A stretch of 64,000 bases of DNA, from contig NZ_CANMNI010000004.1 of the NCBI RefSeq assembly GCF_947499215.1, forward strand, positions 62,001 through 126,000. Reading direction: 5' to 3'. The notes beneath the pieces were generated by a model. It did no database searches and was not told the origin of the DNA. It worked only from the letters and a program-made list of their open reading frames with translations. This document shows positions 59,095 through 64,000 of the stretch, piece by piece (the stretch's first letter is position 1; each line of letters begins with the position of its first letter). This DNA is from an uncultured Pontibacter sp. Its GTDB lineage: Bacteria; Bacteroidota; Bacteroidia; Cytophagales; Hymenobacteraceae. The position numbers and the translations under genes are program-made.

Positions 59095-59772
59095 TTAGAA
59101 CTTGATACCCACATCAATGGAGACACCGTTGTTCTTAATGGCAAGGTTTTTATCGTTTAACTGCTCCTTATAGTAGTCATCAATGTTGCTGAGACCGCGC
59201 AAGTAGGTAACACCACCAAACAGCTTCGTGCTCTGTCCTAGTTGCATTTCAGCACCGGTGCCGAGTACAGCACTCGTTTCAAAAATATTAAAGCGTTTCG
59301 CTGTCTTCTCGCCGTTAATTACCTTTTTCTGGTCTACTTGGCCGGATACCTTCGTACCTAGCGCACCACCTACTTGGAAGTACAATACTACATCCGGAGC
59401 TATTTCATTAGTGAAAAGTTTTAGCGTGAGGGGTACTTCAAGGTACTGCACAGTCAGTTCATCGGTTTCTGGCGTAGCTATAACTTGGCCGTCGCCTCCT
59501 TCTGTCATGTAAGTATAGCTAATCTTAGAACCTTTGCTACGGTACATCAGCCCTGAGCTGAACGCATAGTTGTTTGAGAAGAAGTAGTCACCGACTACAC
59601 CTACTCCCAAGCGCAGCGTGTTGCTGGACTTTTCAAAATTATGCCGGTCTTCCGCAATAAAGCGGTTGCCTGAGATAGTAGGAGAAAACTGGATGCCGAT
59701 TTCCATTTGGGCCATAGCCGTGGAAGTGATGCCCAAAAACAGCAGTAGGAATGCGAGTTTCTTAAATTGCAT
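59095..59772 (-). CDS. Outer-membrane beta-barrel protein (porin family)
   Basis: 225 residues with a signal peptide (MQFKKLAFLLLFLGITSTAMAQ). The mature part shows amphipathic strands and turns of an 8-stranded barrel: EIGIQFSPTISGNRFIAEDR, YAFSSGLMYRSKGSKISYTY, and the end NNGVSIDVGIKF with the terminal Phe of barrel proteins. It resembles the PorT/outer-membrane protein beta-barrel group of Bacteroidota. No enzyme motif. Its start is divergent from gldB, 67 bp away. Function unknown. Confidence 0.82.
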   Translation of the reverse strand: MQFKKLAFLLLFLGITSTAMAQMEIGIQFSPTISGNRFIAEDRHNFEKSSNTLRLGVGVVGDYFFSNNYAFSSGLMYRSKGSKISYTYMTEGGDGQVIATPETDELTVQYLEVPLTLKLFTNEIAPDVVLYFQVGGALGTKVSGQVDQKKVINGEKTAKRFNIFETSAVLGTGAEMQLGQSTKLFGGVTYLRGLSNIDDYYKEQLNDKNLAIKNNGVSIDVGIKF

Positions 59773-59815
59773 ATTATTTTAATGAGTTAATTTACTCTAA
59801 TACCGGATAACCCTG

Positions 59816-59823
59816 TATTTTTG
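59816..59823 (+). promoter_or_regulatory. -7 promoter element for gldB
   Basis: TATTTTTG, 16 bp before the ATG at 59840, with a TTTA at 59791-59794 near the -33 position. Confidence 0.5.
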
Positions 59824-59839
59824 TGTCAAATATTCGGCA

Positions 59840-60832
59840 ATGTATTACAGATTATTCTTACTCGCAACCATCATGTTGCTTTTTAGCTGCAAGAAAAAAG
59901 GCTGCGAATTACCTGAGGAAATTGAACGTATACCAGTCACGGTACAGATTGACCGTTTGGAGAAACCTTTTTTTGAAGCTTCTTCCAAACAGGAAATCGC
60001 CACTTTTCTGAATGACAACCCGTTATTTGCGGAGCGTTTCATACAGCGTAAAAGCTATCCTTCAGACTCTGCTGTTATAAATGCACTTTATAGTTTAGCC
60101 ACAAACCCAGAACTACAGAAACTGGCGCAGGAGGCTGATGAGAAGTTTGGCGACATGGCAAGCGAGAAGCAGCAGCTAGAAACCGCATTTAAGTCTATTA
60201 AATATTACTATCCCGAATTCAAGGAACCACAGGTTAAAACATTTGTCTCCGGCCTTAACCAAGATCTGTTGGTGTCCGACAGCCTCTTGGTGTTAGGTAT
60301 CGATTTTTTCATAGGAAAAGACGCCAGTTACCGTCCAGATACATATGACTATATTCTGAAGCGCTATGAGCGCCCGAACATGGTGCCCGCGGCTATGCTA
60401 CTACTATCTAACCGCTTTAACAAAACCAGCTTCTTGGAGCGCAGCCTATTGGCTGAAATGGTGAACACCGGCAAAGCTTACTATTTTGTGAAGTCCATTA
60501 TGCCCTGCACCCCCGATTCGACTATAATTGGGTATAGCGGACAGCAATTGGCAGATGTGAACCATAACGAGGGCCGCATTTGGGCACATTTCGTTGAGCA
60601 AAGCCTATTGTATGAGAAAAGCCCCTTTGTGGTAAACAAATACATCGGTGAGCGTCCGAACACGCCTGAGATAGATCCGACCTCTCCGGGAAGATTAGGC
60701 ACATGGTTGGGCTGGCAGATCGTGCGCAAATACATGGAGCGTAATCCAAAGGTTACTTTGCAGGAACTGATGGCCGATGACGACTATCAGAAAATTTTCA
60801 ACGAATCGAAGTATAAGCCTGAGAAGCGTTAA
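59840..60832 (+). CDS. gldB: Gliding motility lipoprotein GldB
   Basis: Lipoprotein essential for gliding in Flavobacterium and kept in many non-gliding Bacteroidota. 330 residues: lipobox LFSC (Cys17), then IERIPVTVQIDRLEKPFFE near 28-46, FIQRKSYPSDSA, and LLVLGIDFFIGKDASYRPD near 151, NHNEGRIWAHFVEQ near 238 and GRLGTWLGWQIVRKYM near 279, all typical for GldB. The fold resembles zinc proteases (DUF2268-like) but the His-Glu motif is absent as far as I see. It is followed after 29 bp by a GT4 gene, probably in one unit. Confidence 0.93.
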   Translation: MYYRLFLLATIMLLFSCKKKGCELPEEIERIPVTVQIDRLEKPFFEASSKQEIATFLNDNPLFAERFIQRKSYPSDSAVINALYSLATNPELQKLAQEADEKFGDMASEKQQLETAFKSIKYYYPEFKEPQVKTFVSGLNQDLLVSDSLLVLGIDFFIGKDASYRPDTYDYILKRYERPNMVPAAMLLLSNRFNKTSFLERSLLAEMVNTGKAYYFVKSIMPCTPDSTIIGYSGQQLADVNHNEGRIWAHFVEQSLLYEKSPFVVNKYIGERPNTPEIDPTSPGRLGTWLGWQIVRKYMERNPKVTLQELMADDDYQKIFNESKYKPEKR

Positions 60833-60861
60833 CTAGCTCAACGCCTTTTCTGTTCCTGCGC

Positions 60862-62064
60862 ATGCATATAGCTATTTTTAACCAGCATCATCATAATCCA
60901 GACTGCCCGGCAACTTGTCGGCACTATACCTTTCTGGAGTACTTGGCAAAGCGGCACAAGGTGAGCTTGGTAACCAGCAGTGCTTGGAAAGAGCTGCGCA
61001 TCACAAATAATTATAAGTGGGTGCCGGAGGGAGTGGAGCTATATGAGCAGGAGGTGCCTTACAGCAACAAGATGGGGGTCCGCCGTCGCTTAGTCTCCTA
61101 CGGTGGTTTCGCAGCCTACAGCCTTTCCAAAGGCTTAACCATGCCAAAACCCGATGTTATCTGGGGGGTATCGACACCGCTTTCCACTCCTTGGATGGCA
61201 GCCCGGGTGGCGAAGATGCGAAATATACCTTGGGTGTTCGAGGTACAGGACCTCTGGCCAAGCTTTCCGATCGAGATGGGAGCCGTTAAAAAAGAATGGC
61301 TCAAGCGCAGACTTTATAGACTGGAGAAGAACTTATACCAGAGTGCCAACCATATTATTACGCTCTCACCCGACATGGAAGAGTATGTGGTGGCGCAAGG
61401 TATAGCGCGTGATAAAGTAAGCACTATCCTGAATGGTACCGATCTCGAAATGGCCGATGCGTCGACTGATGTGCAGGTGGAGGCACTTAGGGAAAATTAC
61501 CAGCTAAAGGGGAAGAAGGTGGTGCTCTATGCGGGGACTTTTGGCCGTGCAAATGATATACCCACTATCATGCAGGCAGCCGAACTGATGGTCGATCAGC
61601 AGGATATCGTATTTGTGCTGGCAGGCGGGGGTTATTATGACGAGGAGCTAAGAAAGCTGGCCCTTCGGCTTCCGAACCTGCGGCTACTGCCTCCTCAGCC
61701 ACGGCCTGATGTTTTCAGTCTTTTCAAACTTGCCGACCTGTCGTTAATTACTTTTAATGATCTGCCGGTACTAAGTTCTAACTCCCCCGCCAAGCTTTAC
61801 GATAGCCTCGCCTGCGGCACACCGGTTATTGTTACCAACCCCGGATGGACCAAAGCTTTTGTAGAGCAGCACGGTTGCGGATGGTATAGCCCTGCAGGTC
61901 AGCCAGAGGCATTAGCCCATAAAATACAGGAGAAACTTGCCAGACCTGAGGTGCTTCGCCAAGCCGGTATGCGTGGCGAAGCGGTAGCTAGGCAGCAATT
62001 TGATAGGCAGCAGTTAGCTGTCCAAGTAGAGTCAATTTTACTTCAGGTAGCTGGTAAGGTATAG
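60862..62064 (+). CDS. Family 4 glycosyltransferase
   Basis: 400 residues with the GT-B fold of retaining transferases that use nucleotide sugars: N-terminal Rossmann part MHIAIFNQHHHNPDCPATCRH, GVSTPLSTPWMAA near 103, EVQDLWPSFPIEMGAV near 126 (as in WbuB-type enzymes), then the C-terminal part with KKVVLYAGTFGRANDI near 218 and SSNSPAKLYDSLACGTPVIV near 312 with the donor-binding E/D replaced by Asp. Likely cytoplasmic and membrane-associated, building a surface or capsule glycan. No polysaccharide cluster is nearby, so the acceptor is open. Confidence 0.9.
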   Translation: MHIAIFNQHHHNPDCPATCRHYTFLEYLAKRHKVSLVTSSAWKELRITNNYKWVPEGVELYEQEVPYSNKMGVRRRLVSYGGFAAYSLSKGLTMPKPDVIWGVSTPLSTPWMAARVAKMRNIPWVFEVQDLWPSFPIEMGAVKKEWLKRRLYRLEKNLYQSANHIITLSPDMEEYVVAQGIARDKVSTILNGTDLEMADASTDVQVEALRENYQLKGKKVVLYAGTFGRANDIPTIMQAAELMVDQQDIVFVLAGGGYYDEELRKLALRLPNLRLLPPQPRPDVFSLFKLADLSLITFNDLPVLSSNSPAKLYDSLACGTPVIVTNPGWTKAFVEQHGCGWYSPAGQPEALAHKIQEKLARPEVLRQAGMRGEAVARQQFDRQQLAVQVESILLQVAGKV

Positions 62065-62065
62065 C

Positions 62066-62599
62066 TTAATCTTGTATGCTGGCAGAGAGTTGCTTAAAGT
62101 CTTCCTTCAGCTGGGCCTCATTAGCTGCTAGTGTCCAGCAAAGCACTTTATAGAAGTGTGTTTTGGTTTCCACTGCTGAGATCAGCATAAAGAACTCTCC
62201 TTCTTCATCCTTCCATCTTAGCTCAGTCTGCGCCACATTGTTTCCGTTGGCTTCAAAGCTTCTTGTTTTCCCCAGTTTCCTTTTCTTCTCTTCTTTTTTA
62301 TAGTCAGCTGCAAAGTTATTTAGGAACTCTTCTGCGCTGGTAAATTTCATGCCTAGTAGCTCTAAGTGCTCTTTCTCATCGTCTACTACAATGGTGTAGG
62401 CCTCTTTGGTTTTGTTGTAGTACTGCAGGCTGGCCACATCGTTTAGGTCAAATGTCTTTACCATATAATCAGGTATATCCATTTTATAGGCATGGCCACC
62501 CTTGCGTTCAGCAAATTTTGTCTGGGCTACAGAGATAGAAGCACCAACAAGAAGGAAAACTACAGTAAGCACGAACTTAGAAGGTAAAGATGTTCTCAT
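62066..62599 (-). CDS. Small secreted protein of unknown function
   Basis: 177 residues with a signal peptide (MRTSLPSKFVLTVVFLLVGASISVAQ). The mature part is rich in Lys and Glu (YKMDIPDYMVKTFDLNDVASLQYYN near 37; KEEKKRKLGKTRSFEANGNN near 101; VETKTHFYKVLCWTLAANEA near 143) and has a mixed alpha/beta look; I do not recognise its family. It converges with the GT4 gene with only one base between the stop codons and no terminator. Periplasmic or secreted location is all that can be inferred. Confidence 0.72.
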   Translation of the reverse strand: MRTSLPSKFVLTVVFLLVGASISVAQTKFAERKGGHAYKMDIPDYMVKTFDLNDVASLQYYNKTKEAYTIVVDDEKEHLELLGMKFTSAEEFLNNFAADYKKEEKKRKLGKTRSFEANGNNVAQTELRWKDEEGEFFMLISAVETKTHFYKVLCWTLAANEAQLKEDFKQLSASIQD

Positions 62600-62679
62600 A
62601 AGGTGTATTGATAAATTAAGTGGTAAGTAAGTTATTTAGACTTTTAAATATAGTAATATAACTAAATGATACCAGCGGA

Positions 62680-62739
62680 TCTGAATCAAAAAAGGGCATA
62701 TGGCGTTAATCGCCTTTATAGGCCTTTCTTTGATTCAGA
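62680..62739. other. 60-bp imperfect palindrome between divergent genes
   Basis: Outer arms TCTGAATCAAAAAAGGGC (62680-62697) and GCCTTTCTTTGATTCAGA (62722-62739) pair with two mismatches; inside, GGCG-TTAAT-CGCC forms a second stem. There is no T-run on either side, so it is not an ordinary terminator. It lies between two divergent genes; a structured RNA or protein-binding palindrome is possible. Confidence 0.55.
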
Positions 62740-62814
62740 TAAGGGAACTGGTAAGTACCTCGTGCAGGTGGTTTAAAGTGAAGTAGTTTTTTGTTGTAAA
62801 ACAATTTTCATTTC

Positions 62815-62830
62815 TGGCACAACCTTTGGA
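62815..62830 (+). promoter_or_regulatory. Sigma-54-like promoter for the Spy/CpxP-like gene
   Basis: TGGCACAACCTTTGGA fits the -24 box TGGCAC and the -12 box TTGC (as TTGG) with exact 10-bp spacing between the GG and GG dinucleotides. It is about 80 bp before the ATG at 62912. One mismatch at the usually strict -12 C. Confidence 0.4.
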
Positions 62831-62897
62831 TATAGGAAATGAGCAGAGCACATTTCTTATCTTAGACCTGCGCTTTGCTACTGAACATACTAGTTAT

Positions 62898-62903
62898 AAG
62901 GAG
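62898..62903 (+). promoter_or_regulatory. Strong ribosome-binding site of the Spy/CpxP-like gene
   Basis: AAGGAG lies 8 bases before the ATG at 62912. Such sequences are uncommon in this window, where starts usually lack a Shine-Dalgarno match. Confidence 0.55.
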
Positions 62904-62911
62904 AAAAAAAT

Positions 62912-63418
62912 ATGAAGAAGTTAATCGCAGCCCTCTCATTAGGCGTGTTAGTTGCCGGTAGCGCTTATGCTCAGACCAGCACCACTACGCAGCAAGACCG
63001 CAAGCCACGCAGTGAGATGCGTGCAGCCATGAAGCATAAGGCGCAGAAAAACCCTGAGGAAATGGCCCAGATGAAAACTGACCGTATGGCTCAGAGACTT
63101 GAGCTTAATGCCTCTCAGAAAAACCAACTGCAGGCCCTGAACTTGCGTCATGCCCAAGAAATGAAAGCCATGCGCGAAAGCTATAAAGCAACTGGTGAGA
63201 AAACAGCAGAGCAAAGAGCTCAAATGCAAGAAGCCAGAAAAGCAAGCCATAATAAATGGCAGGCAGAGTTGAAAGGCATTTTATCTGCAGAGCAGTTTGC
63301 CAAGTACGAAACTGATAAAGCTGAAATGAAACAGAAGCGTGCTGAGGGTAAGAAAGGCCGTAAAGGTGACTTTCAGAAAAAAGGCGATTACCAGAAAAAG
63401 CAGCAGCAAGGAAAGTAA
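62912..63418 (+). CDS. Spy/CpxP-like (LTXXQ-type) periplasmic protein
   Basis: 168 residues with a signal peptide ending at AYAQ (residue 21). The mature chain is helical and rich in Lys, Gln, Met and Glu; RLELNASQKNQLQALNLRHAQEM near 51-73 and LKGILSAEQFAKYE near 114-127 resemble the two L-T/S-x-x-Q repeats of Spy and CpxP, which act as periplasmic chaperones and stress sensors. The C-terminus is a low-complexity Lys/Gln/Gly tail (KKGRKGDFQKKGDYQKK). A sigma-54-like promoter and a strong Shine-Dalgarno precede it and a terminator follows, so it is a stand-alone, probably stress-induced gene. The family call is by motif only. Confidence 0.78.
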   Translation: MKKLIAALSLGVLVAGSAYAQTSTTTQQDRKPRSEMRAAMKHKAQKNPEEMAQMKTDRMAQRLELNASQKNQLQALNLRHAQEMKAMRESYKATGEKTAEQRAQMQEARKASHNKWQAELKGILSAEQFAKYETDKAEMKQKRAEGKKGRKGDFQKKGDYQKKQQQGK

Positions 63419-63440
63419 TCCTCAAAGATCCCATAGTTAA

Positions 63441-63478
63441 AGCGAGGGCAGACCACAAGGTCTGTCTTCGCTTTTTTA
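63441..63478. terminator. Terminator between the Spy/CpxP-like gene and nth
   Basis: 14-bp stem AGCGAGGGCAGACC (63441-63454) with GGTCTGTCTTCGCT (63459-63472, with one mismatch or G-U), loop ACAA, followed by six Ts; acts for both converging genes. Confidence 0.85.
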
Positions 63479-64000
63479 TTAGGCTATACCGCCAACCTTA
63501 TTTTCAGGGTCGTCGGGTATGTTCGGGTAGTGCTTCTGGAAAAACTGGCAGAAATGGGTGAGCGGGCACTCCTCGCACTTCGGGCGCCGGGCAATGCAGA
63601 TGTAGCGCCCATGTAGAATTAACCAGTGGTGTGCTTTGGCAATCAGCTCCTGCGGCAGATTGGCCACAAGTTCTTTTTCTACATCCAGCGGTGTTTTAGC
63701 TGTTTTGGATACGAGCCCCAATCGCTTGCTCACCCGGAATACATGCGTATCCACGGCCATGGCTGGCTGGTTCCAGATCACTGACACGATCACATTGGCG
63801 GTTTTCCGGCCAACACCCGGCAGTTTCACTAATTCCTCCACAGTGCTTGGTACTTCAGCGTTAAACTGTTCCACCAGCATTCTTCCCAGCCCAGCCAAGT
63901 GCTTGGCCTTGTTGTTGGGGTAAGAGATGCTTTTAATGATCGGCAGAATCTCTTCAGGGGAAGCCGCAGCCAGATGCTCCGGTGTAGGAAAAGCCTCAAA
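63479..64000 (-). CDS. nth: Endonuclease III (partial, N-terminus beyond window)
   Basis: DNA glycosylase/AP lyase for oxidised pyrimidines. The frame is open from the right edge (FEAFPTPEHLAAASPEE) to the stop at 63479, 173 residues here, so only the first 40 or so are missing. The helix-hairpin-helix LPGVGRKTANVI carries the catalytic Lys, AVDTHVFRVSKRLGLV the catalytic Asp, and C-x6-C-x2-C-x5-C (CIARRPKCEECPLTHFC) the [4Fe-4S] cluster. A short C-terminal tail follows. Assignment secure. Confidence 0.96.
   Translation of the reverse strand, partial: FEAFPTPEHLAAASPEEILPIIKSISYPNNKAKHLAGLGRMLVEQFNAEVPSTVEELVKLPGVGRKTANVIVSVIWNQPAMAVDTHVFRVSKRLGLVSKTAKTPLDVEKELVANLPQELIAKAHHWLILHGRYICIARRPKCEECPLTHFCQFFQKHYPNIPDDPENKVGGIA

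Noticed and set aside
1-64000. Mobile elements, prophage or restriction-modification genes
   Set aside because: No transposase, integrase, phage structural or methyltransferase motifs among the real genes; the only transfer hint is the Imm53 cassette.
1-64000. AGGTATA as a replication-polar (KOPS-like) motif
   Set aside because: The two orientations occur about 32 versus 45 times with no obvious switch along the window, so no strong polarity is visible here.

Overview
The window looks like chromosomal core sequence from a Bacteroidota bacterium of the order Cytophagales, most likely a Hymenobacteraceae member of the Pontibacter type (the family is an inference from gene order and protein character). 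Evidence: gliding-type genes gldB, gldD and gldE; the runs CBS protein-nadK-DUF6089-DUF6089-uppS-bamA-ompH-ompH and HU/mutY-ssb-gldE-gldD, both familiar from Bacteroidota; Bacteroidota-type -7 promoter elements (TAnnTTTG) in front of many genes; and a general lack of Shine-Dalgarno sequences. I see no rRNA, tRNA, CRISPR array, prophage, transposase or plasmid function.

Layout. 1-3253 (minus): an esterase-like hydrolase cut by the window edge, then the pdxJ-mnmH-selD run, a selenium pathway serving 2-selenouridine in tRNA. 3420-6032 (plus): yqeY-like gene, cvpA, an orphan Imm53-type immunity gene flanked by inverted degenerate octamer repeats, and pabA. 6064-17472 (plus): a hydrolase/CBS pair, a short Omp85 protein, nadK, two DUF6089 outer-membrane proteins, uppS, bamA, two Skp/OmpH chaperones and an rluD-type gene: an envelope-biogenesis block. 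17571-24506 (minus): an ExbB-ExbD-ExbD-TonB-TonB energy-transduction cluster followed by a small membrane protein, a PstS-like lipoprotein and a large TPR protein. 25060-33195: mazG, glmM-type mutase, cysteine desulfurase, LOG-family protein, hemH, era, der. 33268-37841: two tiny acidic lipoproteins, two uncharacterised proteins, murQ with an amino-sugar kinase, and a cytochrome-b5-like protein.

37969-47312: a ureohydrolase-family protein with altered metal ligands, then fatty-acid oxidation: acyl-CoA ligase, MarR regulator, HAD/crotonase fusion, thiolase and acyl-CoA dehydrogenase. 47457-56292: GT2 glycosyltransferase, an unknown secreted protein, and the minus-strand run mutY-ssb-gldE-gldD-recG opposite an HU/IHF gene. 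56357-64000: TPR protein, a 29-residue bS22/COX24-like protein, RNase G, a beta-barrel protein, gldB, GT4 glycosyltransferase, two small secreted proteins and nth (cut by the right edge).

The most unusual signals are not genes: (1) the heptamer AGGTATA/TATACCT occurs about 80 times by hand count, roughly ten times chance, in coding and non-coding DNA on both strands; (2) a family of degenerate 7- or 8-bp tandem arrays sits just after stop codons, twice as inverted pairs, one pair enclosing the Imm53 gene exactly between cvpA and pabA; (3) a 60-bp palindrome and a sigma-54-like promoter precede a Spy/CpxP-like gene; (4) a palindrome overlapping the marR promoter suggests how the beta-oxidation genes are controlled.
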